64,000 nt of DNA. Source: Vibrio anguillarum. GTDB taxonomy: Bacteria; Pseudomonadota; Gammaproteobacteria; Enterobacterales; Vibrionaceae. Made by a program: the position numbers and the translations under genes. Below, piece after piece: positions 36,842 to 45,847 of this stretch. Positions within the stretch are counted from its first letter, which is position 1. Each line of letters opens with the position of its first letter. A model generated the notes under the pieces. The model saw only the letters and a program-made list of their open reading frames with translations, was not told the DNA's origin and did not search any database. Where the stretch lies: NCBI RefSeq assembly GCF_001989995.2, contig NZ_JAHGUP010000016.1:26155-90154 (forward strand). Reading direction: 5' to 3'.

Positions 36842-37519
36842 ATGAAAAAAATGCTGATGTTTCTATTATTGCTGCTTGGGTTGGCGGGCGCAGGCGCTGG
36901 CTATTACTTTCTTTATTATCTTCCCGAGCAAGAAGCACTGCAGGCCGATTCGTCGAGTTCGAACGATGAAGAACAAGTGCCAACTACTGAGACGGGACCT
37001 AAAACGGCCTTGCCACCAAAACCGCTCGTTAATGATTTATATGTCGATTTAGCAAGGCTCGGAGTAAGAGAAAAGCCCGATGCACAAGCGTTTGTTGAGC
37101 GGGTTCTATACCGTGGTGATAAGGTGAAAATCTTGGAACGTAAATCGGGTTTTGGCCGTATTACCGATTATTTTGTCTATGAGGAAAACGGGCCTGAAGT
37201 CGCGGAGTGGATACCTTTGGATGGTTTAGTGGAACAAGCCCCGCTGATCACAGCAGAGGAGCGCCGTAAAACGGTCACGCAGTACATTGCGAATTCGGAT
37301 GATTTTAAACTCTATGAAACGGCTTTTGTGCAGAAAACCGATGAGTTGCTGAAAAATGAAACCTGCGTACCAGAAGATTTTGAAGAGCTTGGTGGCTGGG
37401 TAAAGTCGCTCAAATATCAAGAACGTGAGGTTTATTTTGTGTATTGTGGTGGCCGCAAGTTAGCCAACAAAATTTACTTTGATATACAAAGCAAAGAAAT
37501 ATTTTACGCTTCTCATTAG
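36842..37519 (+). CDS. Membrane-anchored protein with an SH3-like domain, function unknown
   Basis: A 225-residue protein: one N-terminal helix (MLMFLLLLLGLAGAGAGYYFLYYL), a Ser/Glu/Pro-rich linker (about 35-65), an SH3-like barrel (LYVDLARLGVREKPDAQAFVERVLYRGDKVKILERKSGFGRI, with the usual VREKP turn) and a C-terminal alpha/beta part with two cysteines. It faces the periplasm. The ATG at 36842 is preferred because the AAGGA element directly abuts the earlier ATG at 36830. Conserved in Vibrio as far as I recall, with no known role. Confidence 0.65.
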   Translation: MKKMLMFLLLLLGLAGAGAGYYFLYYLPEQEALQADSSSSNDEEQVPTTETGPKTALPPKPLVNDLYVDLARLGVREKPDAQAFVERVLYRGDKVKILERKSGFGRITDYFVYEENGPEVAEWIPLDGLVEQAPLITAEERRKTVTQYIANSDDFKLYETAFVQKTDELLKNETCVPEDFEELGGWVKSLKYQEREVYFVYCGGRKLANKIYFDIQSKEIFYASH

Positions 37520-37611
37520 CTAAAGTGATAAGAGCATTTAGATCTTTTTACTTGAGGCTTATGGTTGTCAGGAATATGATGCCTGCTTGAGTTGAGAGGA
37601 ATGATTTTTTC

Positions 37612-38115
37612 ATGCATTGGCACTTTATTAAATATGTCTGGTTTACGCTTTTTGCGGTGGTTCTGCCTTCGCAAGCGTTCGGCTATTTAATTGAGAGTGA
37701 AACGCACAGCCACGCTGAACGTAAAGTTATCCTACAACATGGTGAAAAAACCTCGCTCACGGCGATTGTTCATCAGCAAACATTGCCTCAAGCTATTGCT
37801 ATTCAACAACCTATCTCTGATCAACAAGATAAACAAACGGCTCCACCCGTATCAAAATCGCTTCACTCAGACACTTCTGCTGCAATCGTCACCGCGTCTC
37901 GTTGGGGGGTAACTTCCCGAGTCGTTGAATACGATGGCCCCACTTTTGTCGATAACACACCCAATTACGACGTCACCGTCGCTCCCTTTAGGCTTTATCT
38001 TTTTCCTGTCGCTGAGTTGGCGGCATGGCAAGCTCGCCCCTATAGTTCTAACCACAGAATTTCTGGTTGGAAAGAAACGAATGCCATGTATGTGGCGTTA
38101 AATAGCCAGTACTGA
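37612..38115 (+). CDS. vemP: VemP, secretion-monitoring arrest peptide controlling secDF
   Basis: A 167-residue secretory protein immediately upstream of secD. The N-terminus is a Sec signal (hydrophobic FIKYVWFTLFAVVLPSQAFG). The C-terminus ends in HRISGWKETNAMYVALNSQY, which from memory coincides with the arrest motif of V. alginolyticus VemP, including the essential Trp and the Gln at the stall site; here these are W153 and Q166, one codon before Tyr and stop. In V. alginolyticus, VemP stalls the ribosome when protein export is weak, and the stall unmasks the secD2 ribosome-binding site. The Gln/Pro-rich middle (55-90) is typical of a spacer. Confidence 0.9.
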   Translation: MHWHFIKYVWFTLFAVVLPSQAFGYLIESETHSHAERKVILQHGEKTSLTAIVHQQTLPQAIAIQQPISDQQDKQTAPPVSKSLHSDTSAAIVTASRWGVTSRVVEYDGPTFVDNTPNYDVTVAPFRLYLFPVAELAAWQARPYSSNHRISGWKETNAMYVALNSQY

Positions 38116-38208
38116 TCCCTCTTACTTTATATCAAGTGACAAAGTCACTCGCTTGTTCATTTAACTTGTTTATTTAAAGTAATAACAACTCAGCTTTGCT
38201 GAGAGGAT
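38115..38208 (+). promoter_or_regulatory. VemP-controlled mRNA switch over the secD ribosome-binding site
   Basis: Bases 38115-38118 and 38120-38124 (just past the vemP stop) can pair with 38205-38208 and 38200-38204, a 9-bp helix with one bulged C that hides the secD AGAGGA. A ribosome stalled at the VemP Gln codon (38107-38109) would cover the left strand. An alternative hairpin (CTCAGC 38189-38194 with GCTGAG 38198-38203) and a perfect 6-bp hairpin (38135-38140 with 38144-38149) lie inside. This is the predicted layout for VemP-type control. Confidence 0.65.
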
Positions 38209-38212
38209 TGGT

Positions 38213-40051
38213 ATGAAAAAAACACAAAATAAAAAGGCGTCAGCACGTCTTATTAATCACTATTCTGCGTGGAAGTATATCGTATTGGCCGCCACTTTGG
38301 TTGTGCTTGCCTTGAGCGCTATACCCACCTGGTACGGCGAACAGCCGTCTATTCAACTGCAAGTCTCCTCTAAAAATGAGACGCTTAATTCAGTCGTGGA
38401 ATTAACTCATCTACTCGAAAAAAACGATATTGCGGTACAAAACATACAGCAGCAAGGTGGGAAAACGACCTTAGTCTTTGCTGAGGAAGTCCAGCAAACG
38501 CACGCCAGAGAATTACTCGATGGCATGATTGAAAAAGAAGACAGTATTACGTTCTCTTACGTTTCGGTTGCACCAACATGGTTGACAAATTTAGGTTTTA
38601 ACCCGATTAAACTAGGATTGGACCTGCGTGGTGGTGTGCAATTTTTGCTGAACGTTGACGTGGATAAAGCGTTCCAAGAGCAACGTGACAGCATGATCGA
38701 TACCGTGAAAGATAAGCTGCGTGACGAGCGTCTTCGCAGCGTGAAAGTTAGCTCTGAAGGTATTGATGGCTTCAAAGTAATGAGCAATTCAGCGGAAGAT
38801 CTCAATAAAATCAATGCATTTCTTAAAGAGACTTACTCAGGGTGGGATATTCAACGCTCTTCTGATCAACTGCTGATCAAGCCTTCAAAACAGAATCGAG
38901 TCGATTTCCAATCAACGACGCTGCAACAGAACCTCAAGATTATGCGTGATCGCATTGAAGAGCTAGGCATCACTGAAGCTATGGTTCAGCGCCAAGGTGA
39001 ACACAGCATTCGTATCGAATTACCGGGCGTGCAAGACCCATCACAAGCGAAAAACGTGATTGGTGCGACGGCGAGCCTTGCTTTTTATGAGGCGAAATCA
39101 CCCAGCGAAGCGTTTACGTCGCAAGACATTGTGCTAAAAGATGAAAATGGCCGCAATGTTGTACTTACTAAACGCCCTGTATTAACCGGCGATCACATTG
39201 TTAATGCGCGCGCAGGTATTGACCAAGTGGGAATGTCTGAGGTCAACATCTCGCTTGACCACGCGGGTGGCAAAATCATGAGTGATTTTTCATCCAAGCA
39301 TATCGGTAAGCCGATGGCGACCGTGTACCGTGAATACACCACCAATGCTCGTGGCGAAACAGAGCGTAGCGAAAAAGTGATCAGTGTTGCGACCATTCAA
39401 TCGCAGCTGGGTAGCCAATTTAGAATCACTGGTGCAGGTTCGATGGAAGAAGCACAGCAGTTAGCATTATTGCTGCGTGCAGGCTCATTAACCGCGCCTG
39501 TGACTATCGTAGAGGAGCGTACCATCGGCGCTTCATTGGGCGCAGAAAACATTCAAAATGGTTTTGCCGCATTAGCCTTAGGCATGGCATTGACGCTGAC
39601 GTTTATGGCGCTTTGGTATCGTCGTTTGGGCTGGGTGGCTAACGCGGCTTTGCTGTTTAATATGGTATGTTTGATTGGCTTGATTGCTCTGCTACCGGGC
39701 GCTGTGCTGACCTTACCTGGGATTGCAGGCCTAGTTTTGACGGTCGGCATGGCCGTCGATACCAACGTGCTAATTTTTGAACGCATCAAAGACAAAATCG
39801 CGGAAGGTCGCAGCTTTGCGCAAGCGATTGATACAGGTTTTAGCAGCGCCTTTAGCACCATTCTTGACGCCAACGTCACCACTATGATCACCGCCGTGAT
39901 TCTGTATTCGATCGGTAATGGTCCAATCCAAGGCTTTGCCCTGACCTTAGGGCTCGGCATTATGACCAGTATGTTCAGTGGTGTGTTTGCTTCGCGTGCG
40001 GTTATCAATCTCATTTGGGGACGAGATGCTCGTCGTGATGTAAGGGTATAA
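38213..40051 (+). CDS. secD: Protein translocase subunit SecD (second-type, VemP-controlled)
   Basis: A 612-residue protein with one N-terminal helix, a large periplasmic P1 region (about 50-440) and five C-terminal helices. Family phrases: NPIKLGLDLRGGVQFLL, ERTIGASLGAENIQNG and AGLVLTVGMAVDTNVLIFERIKDK with the acidic residue used for ion coupling. With SecF it pulls exported proteins through SecYEG using the ion gradient. There is no yajC or tgt upstream as at the main secDF locus, and vemP precedes it, so this fits the Vibrio secDF2 set, reported to be proton-driven. Confidence 0.93.
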   Translation: MKKTQNKKASARLINHYSAWKYIVLAATLVVLALSAIPTWYGEQPSIQLQVSSKNETLNSVVELTHLLEKNDIAVQNIQQQGGKTTLVFAEEVQQTHARELLDGMIEKEDSITFSYVSVAPTWLTNLGFNPIKLGLDLRGGVQFLLNVDVDKAFQEQRDSMIDTVKDKLRDERLRSVKVSSEGIDGFKVMSNSAEDLNKINAFLKETYSGWDIQRSSDQLLIKPSKQNRVDFQSTTLQQNLKIMRDRIEELGITEAMVQRQGEHSIRIELPGVQDPSQAKNVIGATASLAFYEAKSPSEAFTSQDIVLKDENGRNVVLTKRPVLTGDHIVNARAGIDQVGMSEVNISLDHAGGKIMSDFSSKHIGKPMATVYREYTTNARGETERSEKVISVATIQSQLGSQFRITGAGSMEEAQQLALLLRAGSLTAPVTIVEERTIGASLGAENIQNGFAALALGMALTLTFMALWYRRLGWVANAALLFNMVCLIGLIALLPGAVLTLPGIAGLVLTVGMAVDTNVLIFERIKDKIAEGRSFAQAIDTGFSSAFSTILDANVTTMITAVILYSIGNGPIQGFALTLGLGIMTSMFSGVFASRAVINLIWGRDARRDVRV

Positions 40052-40053
40052 AC

Positions 40054-40956
40054 ATGATTGATTATTTGAAAAACCATATTCGTCCAATTCGTTACATCAC
40101 GAGCGTACTCTCTGTGACATTGATGCTGATCTCATTAGTGGCGTTTGGTGTGAAAGGCCTCAACATGGGGTTGGATTTTACCGGTGGGATGGTCACCGAA
40201 GTCACGGTCGATAAAACCCTCACCAACAAAGAGTTGCTGCAAGCGTTGAAACCTACATTAGGAGATTCAACGATGATCACCAAAGCAGGTGAAGAAGGGC
40301 GTTGGGTTATCCGCTACGCGCTTCCTGAAAGCGATCAAGAAACGCCTAATATTCCAACTCTGCTCAGCGACGTCTCTGAGCATGTGACGGTGGTGAGTAA
40401 CAGTATGGTCGGCTCGCAAGTGGGGCAAGATCTGGTGGAGCAAGGTAGTTTAGCGTTGATGATCTGCTTACTGTGTATCTTAGGTTACTTGTGTTTCCGC
40501 TTTGAATGGCGTTTAGCGAGCGGCTCGTTGTTGGCCTTGCTGCATGACGTTATTTTAGTGCTCGGTTTCTTTGCCCTGACACAGATGGAGTTCAACCTAA
40601 CCGTGTTTGCGGCGGTACTGGCGGTATTGGGTTATTCATTGAACGACTCCATTATCATTGCCGACCGTATTCGTGAACTGCTCGTGGCCAAGCAAAGTAC
40701 GCCAACCAAAGAGATTACCGACCAAGCCGTGATTGCGACTTTCTCACGCACTATGGTGACTTCGGGTACGACATTACTCACCGTTTCCGCATTGTGGTTA
40801 ATGGGCGGGGAGCCGCTTGAAGGGTTTGCTATTGCAATGTTCATCGGTATTATTTCTGGAACTTGGTCTTCAATCTCAATCGGGACTGTGTTACCAGAGT
40901 GGTTGAAACTTGAACCTAAACATTACTTGCCCGTAGTGGTGGATTCCGCGCCTTAG
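40054..40956 (+). CDS. secF: Protein translocase subunit SecF (partner of the VemP-controlled SecD)
   Basis: A 300-residue membrane protein: helix 1, a periplasmic domain (about 35-130) beginning GLNMGLDFTGGMVTEV, then five helices with LGYSLNDSIIIADRIRE and FSRTMVTSGTTLLTVSALWLMGG. It starts 3 bp after secD and should form the SecDF complex. A strong terminator follows. Confidence 0.94.
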   Translation: MIDYLKNHIRPIRYITSVLSVTLMLISLVAFGVKGLNMGLDFTGGMVTEVTVDKTLTNKELLQALKPTLGDSTMITKAGEEGRWVIRYALPESDQETPNIPTLLSDVSEHVTVVSNSMVGSQVGQDLVEQGSLALMICLLCILGYLCFRFEWRLASGSLLALLHDVILVLGFFALTQMEFNLTVFAAVLAVLGYSLNDSIIIADRIRELLVAKQSTPTKEITDQAVIATFSRTMVTSGTTLLTVSALWLMGGEPLEGFAIAMFIGIISGTWSSISIGTVLPEWLKLEPKHYLPVVVDSAP

Positions 40957-40988
40957 TATTTCTGCGCATGTCATTTAAAGTGAAGTAA

Positions 40989-41019
40989 AAAAATCCGCCT
41001 TATGCACAGGCGGATTTTT
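40989..41019 (+). terminator. Terminator after secF (usable from both sides)
   Basis: An 11-bp perfect inverted repeat (40989-40999 with 41009-41019) with A-rich and T-rich ends between convergent secF and the nap operon. Confidence 0.85.
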
Positions 41020-41057
41020 ATTGGTAGTTGACTATAAATTACGGTAGGAAGTGTAAT

Positions 41058-41192
41058 TTAGAGTTCTTTATCTTTACTCAGTGACAACAACCAAAGTGAA
41101 ACGGCGGCAACCACCGCAAAGCCGCCGAAGATAATAACAGGCATCGCGCTGTAACCAAGAATATGCCAAATCACCGATTCTAATGTACTCAT
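41058..41192 (-). CDS. 44-residue single-helix membrane protein of the nap operon (TIGR02808-like)
   Basis: A small gene: ATG at 41192 with AGGAG nine bases upstream, TAA at 41058-41060. The product reads MSTLESVIWHILGYSAMPVI, then a hydrophobic helix with FGGFAVVAAVSLWLLSL and a charged end KDKEL. Short proteins of this kind are annotated next to nap genes in vibrios as the TIGR02808 family. It follows napC by 12 bp, so it is the last gene of the operon. It may help anchor or mature the complex. Confidence 0.75.
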   Translation of the reverse strand: MSTLESVIWHILGYSAMPVIIFGGFAVVAAVSLWLLSLSKDKEL

Positions 41193-41204
41193 GGGTTAAT
41201 TCTC

Positions 41205-41783
41205 CTATTGCCAGCCTTCAACGCCTTGCATGTCTGGCAGTTTATGTGCAATACCTTTATGGCAATCGACACAGGTTTTTTCACCACTAGCAAGGGCGGT
41301 AGAGTGCTGTTTGGCACTGCGTGGACCTTGCTCTGAAAAATCCATGTATTCGAACTCATGGCAGTTGCGGCACTCTAATGAGTCATTATTTTTCAATCGT
41401 GACCACTCACGCTCCGCGAGATGTGCTCGACGTGCTTGAAACTTTTCTGGTGTGCTAATGGTGCCTAATACCACATGAGCAAACAACTCTTTGGAGGCTT
41501 GCACTTTGCGGATAATCTTGTCTGTCCACTCATGAGGAACATGGCAGTCAGAGCAGATAGCACGTACTCCGGAACGGTTAGAATAGTGAATCGTCTCTTG
41601 GATCTCAGCCACAATCGGTGCATGACAGCCTGAGCAGAATTCTTCTGAGTTTGTTGCTTCCATACCGGTGTTAAATGCGCCCCAAAATAGCAGACCACCT
41701 GCAAACCCCATGAACAATACGATGCCAACGGCCGCTTTACTTGGGCTTGTGAGCCTTTTCCAAAACGCTTTTAATAATTTCAT
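41205..41783 (-). CDS. napC: Tetraheme cytochrome c NapC
   Basis: A 192-residue membrane-anchored cytochrome of the NapC/NirT family. One N-terminal helix (about 19-37) is followed by four CxxCH heme sites: CSGCH, CSDCH, CRNCH and CVDCH. It takes electrons from menaquinol/ubiquinol and passes them to NapAB. It follows napB in the operon. Confidence 0.95.
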   Translation of the reverse strand: MKLLKAFWKRLTSPSKAAVGIVLFMGFAGGLLFWGAFNTGMEATNSEEFCSGCHAPIVAEIQETIHYSNRSGVRAICSDCHVPHEWTDKIIRKVQASKELFAHVVLGTISTPEKFQARRAHLAEREWSRLKNNDSLECRNCHEFEYMDFSEQGPRSAKQHSTALASGEKTCVDCHKGIAHKLPDMQGVEGWQ

Positions 41784-41815
41784 AAATAGCCTCTTAAGTT
41801 ATTATCTGGCTACGA

Positions 41816-42271
41816 TTAGCGAAGTGAATCAACGGATTTGAACTCATTTTCCACCAAAGGCTTCGCAATGGCTTGCGGTACATGGCACTGTAAACAGAAG
41901 TAACGGCGCGGTGAGACGTCAGCTAGCACCGCATCTTCACGGTTAACATAGTGGGTCACGCTGATTTTGGTTGCGCCCATCTCTTTGGCATTTTTCCAAC
42001 TGTGACAAGCAAGGCACTTATTGGCGTTTAGCGACACTTCGTAGCCACGAATGTTATGTGGGATCAAAGGTGGCTGATAGACGTATTCGCTTTCAAGCGC
42101 TTGATCTCTCGGGTACTTCTTAAAGTCGTCTGCAGGACGAGTCTCTTCAAGTTGCGTTGCGCCACGCAGCGATTCCAGCCCGCCGTTGCCGCCGGGGTTA
42201 TTCAGTTCCGCCTGTATCGCTTGGCTAAATAAAACTCCAAAAGATAAAAGGGCGATCAGTAGTTTTTTCAT
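41816..42271 (-). CDS. napB: Diheme cytochrome c NapB, nitrate reductase small subunit
   Basis: A 151-residue periplasmic protein with signal peptide (ending SQAIQA) and two heme sites, CLACH and CLQCH. It carries electrons from NapC to NapA. The ATG at 42271 has GGAG eight bases upstream; the frame opens 20 codons earlier but without a ribosome-binding site or signal-like sequence. Confidence 0.95.
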   Translation of the reverse strand: MKKLLIALLSFGVLFSQAIQAELNNPGGNGGLESLRGATQLEETRPADDFKKYPRDQALESEYVYQPPLIPHNIRGYEVSLNANKCLACHSWKNAKEMGATKISVTHYVNREDAVLADVSPRRYFCLQCHVPQAIAKPLVENEFKSVDSLR

Positions 42272-42343
42272 CTTAAATTCTCCGCCTAATGGCTCATTCT
42301 GAGATCGGCTCCCACAGGGCAGCCGATGCATTCATTAACTGGC

Positions 42344-44833
42344 TTACGCTACTTTAGTGATTTTTACCGGACATTTTTTGAAGTCTGTCTGCTTCGACAG
42401 TGGGTCCGTGGCATCTAAAATCAGCTTGTTAATCAAAATGCGAGCATCAAAGAATGGGATAAAGACCAAACCATGCGGTGGACGATTTCGGCCGCGCGTT
42501 TCCACACGAACACGAACTTCGCCGCGTTTGTTGGAAATCAATACTTCATCACCACGTCGTAACCCACGCGCTTTGGCGTCATCTGGGTGGATGTAACAGA
42601 GCGCATCGGGTACGGCTTTATAAAGTTCAGGCACGCGCCGCGTCATAGTGCCGGTGTGCCAGTGTTCTAACACGCGGCCTGTACACAGCCACATATCAAA
42701 TTCGGCATCAGGTGATTCCGGCGGAGCTTCATAAGGAGCGGAGATGATCCACGCTTTACCATCCGGTTTGCCGTAGAAATCCCAATCAGATCCTTTTTTC
42801 GCATAAGGGTCAGAGCCTTCTTTAAAGCGCCATAACGTTTCTTTGCCATCCACAACCGGCCAACGTAAGCCGCGAACGTTATGGTAGGTATCATAAGGAG
42901 CTAAGTCGTGGCCGTGACCGCGTCCGAAGCTGGCGTACTCTTCAAATAACCCTTTTTGTACATAGAAACCGAAGTGATGTGCGTCATCGTTCAGTTCACG
43001 CGCTTCTTCAAGCGGGAATTGGTCAACCTGTCCGTTTCTGAACAGCACATCAAACAGGGTTTTACCGCGATATTGTGGCGCTTTGGCGAGCAATTCTTCT
43101 GGCCACACTTCTTCCATTTTGAAGCGTTTAGAGAACTCCATCACTTGCCATGAGTCTGATTTTGCTTCGCCCACAGTACCAACTTGTTGATACCAAGCTT
43201 GAGTGCGGCGTTCAGCATTGCCGTAAGCGCCTTCTTTTTCCACCCACATTGCGGTAGGGAGCACTAAGTCGGCCGCTTGCGCTGTGGCTGTTGGATACGG
43301 GTCAGACACGACGATAAAGTTTTCTGGGTTGCGGTAACCCGGTAAACGTTCTTCGTTAATATTCGGGCCAGCTTGCATGTTGTTATTACACTGCACCCAG
43401 TAAGCGTTGAGTTTGCCGTCTTTGAGCATTCGGTCTTGCTGTACGGCGTGAAAGCCCGGTTTTTCAGGAATGGTGCCTTGCGGAAGCTTCCATGTTTTTT
43501 CAGCAATCGCGCGATGTTTGGGGTTTGCCACCACCATGTCAGCAGGCAAGCGGTGAGAAAAGGTTCCGACTTCACGTGCTGTGCCGCAAGCGGATGGTTG
43601 GCCTGTTAATGAAAATGGACTGTTGCCAGGTGTGGCAATTTTGCCCGTCAGTAAGTGCAGGTTGTAGACCAAGCTTTGCATCCAAACACCGCGAGTGTGT
43701 TGGTTCATGCCCATAGTCCACAGTGACATCACTTTGGTGTTAGGGTCAGCGTACTGTTTTGCAAGCGCGATCAGTTTATCTTCGGCAACGCCTGACATTT
43801 GCGCGGCTTTTTCAACCGTATAAGGTGCAACAGAGGCTTTATAAGCTTCAAAGTCAATCGCAGTAACATCACCGGAGTTGGCATTTTTCGCTTTAACTTG
43901 CAGTGGGTGCTCGTCACGCAGACCGTAACCAATATCTGTTGTCGCTTGTTTGAAATGAGTGTGTTTGTTGACGAAATCCCAGTTCACCGCATCGTTTTGA
44001 ATAATGTAGTTGGCGATGAAGTTGGCGATGGCAAGGTCACTTTGTGGGTGGAAAATGTAACCGTGGTCGGCCAGCTCAAACGAACGATGATAATAAGTCG
44101 AAAGGACATTCACTTTAACGTGTGGGTGACTTAAACGACGATCGGTAATACGAGTCCAAAGAACCGGGTGCATTTCAGCCATGTTTGAACCCCAAAGCAC
44201 AAAGGCATCAGCGTGTTCAAAATCATCATAGCAGCCCATCGGTTCATCAATACCAAAGGTGCGCATAAATCCAACAACGGCTGAAGCCATACAGTGGCGA
44301 GCGTTTGGATCAATGTTATTAGAGCGAAAACCCGCTTTCATTAGTTTAACGGCGGCGTAACCTTCCATCACGGTCCATTGGCCTGAACCGAACATGCCAA
44401 CACTGGTTGGCCCTTTCGCTTTTAGAGCTTGTTTCCACTTTTCAGCCATCACATCGAAAGCCTGATCCCACGAGACTGGCGTGAATTCTCCATCTTTATG
44501 ATATTGGCCATCTTTCATGCGCAGCAGTGGCTGTGTTAAGCGATCTTTGCCATACATGATTTTTGAAAGGAAGTAGCCTTTAATACAGTTCAACCCTTTG
44601 TTGACAGGCGCTTCCGGGTCACCTTGTGTGGCAACCACTTTGCCGTTTTGAGTACCGATTAATACTGAACAGCCCGTACCGCAGAAACGACAAGGCGCTT
44701 TATCCCAAGTGATTTTTGTTTGGTCTGAGCTGGCAATCAAGTTTGTTGCGCTGGCGGGTAGAGTAATACCGGCGACAGCGGCTGCGGATGCGGCTGCGTT
44801 TGCTTTCACAAACGCGCGTCTTGTCATTTTCAT
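42344..44833 (-). CDS. napA: Periplasmic nitrate reductase catalytic subunit NapA
   Basis: An 829-residue molybdoenzyme. A twin-arginine signal ([19 protein letters not shown], cleavage near ASA at 28) sends it folded to the periplasm. The [4Fe-4S] cysteines are C48, C51, C55 and C83; the molybdenum ligand is C181 in RHCMASAV. It reduces nitrate to nitrite with two molybdopterin guanine dinucleotides. Its start overlaps the napD stop (ATGA, 44830-44833), coupling it to its chaperone. Confidence 0.97.
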   Translation of the reverse strand: MKMTRRAFVKANAAASAAAVAGITLPASATNLIASSDQTKITWDKAPCRFCGTGCSVLIGTQNGKVVATQGDPEAPVNKGLNCIKGYFLSKIMYGKDRLTQPLLRMKDGQYHKDGEFTPVSWDQAFDVMAEKWKQALKAKGPTSVGMFGSGQWTVMEGYAAVKLMKAGFRSNNIDPNARHCMASAVVGFMRTFGIDEPMGCYDDFEHADAFVLWGSNMAEMHPVLWTRITDRRLSHPHVKVNVLSTYYHRSFELADHGYIFHPQSDLAIANFIANYIIQNDAVNWDFVNKHTHFKQATTDIGYGLRDEHPLQVKAKNANSGDVTAIDFEAYKASVAPYTVEKAAQMSGVAEDKLIALAKQYADPNTKVMSLWTMGMNQHTRGVWMQSLVYNLHLLTGKIATPGNSPFSLTGQPSACGTAREVGTFSHRLPADMVVANPKHRAIAEKTWKLPQGTIPEKPGFHAVQQDRMLKDGKLNAYWVQCNNNMQAGPNINEERLPGYRNPENFIVVSDPYPTATAQAADLVLPTAMWVEKEGAYGNAERRTQAWYQQVGTVGEAKSDSWQVMEFSKRFKMEEVWPEELLAKAPQYRGKTLFDVLFRNGQVDQFPLEEARELNDDAHHFGFYVQKGLFEEYASFGRGHGHDLAPYDTYHNVRGLRWPVVDGKETLWRFKEGSDPYAKKGSDWDFYGKPDGKAWIISAPYEAPPESPDAEFDMWLCTGRVLEHWHTGTMTRRVPELYKAVPDALCYIHPDDAKARGLRRGDEVLISNKRGEVRVRVETRGRNRPPHGLVFIPFFDARILINKLILDATDPLSKQTDFKKCPVKITKVA

Positions 44834-45135
44834 ACGTCATCCTCAATGTGGGAATGTTGTGTTCCAGTGTTGGTATCCGTGTCATCCAGCCCACTTTCTA
44901 TTTGGTGATAAACCAAAGCGGTGCTGAGAACATGTGGTAAATTATTAATCGCATCGATGGTGTCAGTAACGAAGCCTTGGTTTTCCGTTTCCAAAACGAC
45001 GATCATTTTCCCTTCGTTGCTTTGGCCATACACTTCTGCGTTCTCAAACGATTCGATTGTCGCTTTGAGCGCTGCTAAATGTTCAGGTACGACGTGAACG
45101 ATCAAACTTGAAATATGTACTTCATTGAGTGACAT
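44830..45135 (-). CDS. napD: NapD, chaperone for the NapA twin-arginine signal
   Basis: A 101-residue cytoplasmic protein with the ferredoxin-like NapD fold: [32 protein letters not shown] and [39 protein letters not shown]. It binds the NapA signal peptide until the cofactor is in place. It sits 3 bp after napF. Confidence 0.93.
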   Translation of the reverse strand: MSLNEVHISSLIVHVVPEHLAALKATIESFENAEVYGQSNEGKMIVVLETENQGFVTDTIDAINNLPHVLSTALVYHQIESGLDDTDTNTGTQHSHIEDDV

Positions 45136-45137
45136 GT

Positions 45138-45632
45138 TTATCTCTCATTATTATTAATATTGCTCACACGGATGGCTGAGGTTGGACAGATGGAAACGCA
45201 CGCGCCACATCCGTTACAGGCATCAAGATCGACATTCGGTTGCGCCACTTTTCCGATCACTAAATTGAACGTTATAGCGCTGACTTCACATGACTCAGCG
45301 CAGCTACGACACTCCACATTGCGTTTAGCCAAGCAGCTTTCTTCGAGCTTTGCTTTAGCCAGCCACGGTTGTGTTGAGCGCGGTGCGAAAATTGGCTCTG
45401 GGCAGCTCTGCGCGCACTGATAACAAAAGGTGCACTCATCAATATGAAAATCTATGGTTGGGAAGCCGCCATCACCTAAGGTGATGATCTTTGTTTCGCA
45501 CGCGTCTAGGCAGCGGCCGCAGCGAGTGCACTCATCTGAAAAGGAGAGGGGGTGAGCAATCCAAGGCAAGCGGACAATGGTGTCATCGACCTGATTACGA
45601 GAAAAAAAACGCCTTTTCGAGAGATCAACCAA
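45138..45632 (-). CDS. napF: NapF, iron-sulfur maturation protein of nitrate reductase
   Basis: A 164-residue cytoplasmic ferredoxin-like protein with three or four 4Fe-4S cysteine clusters: CTRCGRCLDAC, CTFCYQCAQSC, CRSCAESC and CNGCGACVSIC. NapF takes part in NapA maturation. The start codon is TTG at 45632, supported by AGGA seven bases upstream and by alignment of the N-terminus to other NapF proteins; no ATG or GTG is available. First gene of napFDABC; napE, napG and napH are absent. Confidence 0.92.
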   Translation of the reverse strand: MVDLSKRRFFSRNQVDDTIVRLPWIAHPLSFSDECTRCGRCLDACETKIITLGDGGFPTIDFHIDECTFCYQCAQSCPEPIFAPRSTQPWLAKAKLEESCLAKRNVECRSCAESCEVSAITFNLVIGKVAQPNVDLDACNGCGACVSICPTSAIRVSNINNNER

Positions 45633-45707
45633 AGTGCATTCCTGTATTTGTTAACAAATCTTCATTTATCCATACACAAATTGTAGTTTTTGTCCTATTT
45701 CTATAAA

Positions 45708-45723
45708 TACCCCCAAGGAGGTA
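45708..45723. promoter_or_regulatory. Candidate NarP 7-2-7 binding site
   Basis: TACCCCC-AA-GGAGGTA is two heptamers facing each other across 2 bp, the 7-2-7 form bound by NarP. One position breaks the symmetry. It lies about 76 bp before napF and 125 bp before narQ, suiting nitrate control of either gene. Confidence 0.7.
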
Positions 45724-45737
45724 ATTGGCTAGTCATG

Positions 45738-45751
45738 TTGTTTTAGATCAA
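45738..45751. promoter_or_regulatory. Candidate FNR site
   Basis: TTGTT-N4-ATCAA, one mismatch to the FNR consensus TTGAT-N4-ATCAA, next to the NarP-type site. Anaerobic FNR plus NarP control is the known pattern for nap operons. Confidence 0.6.
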
Positions 45752-45847
45752 TAAATTCAAGCGCGAGTGATCACATATTGAATGGCTTTAACGACAGCGG
45801 CGCCCAATCAGATACAATAGGCAAGGAGAGGTTCACGGAGAGATGTT

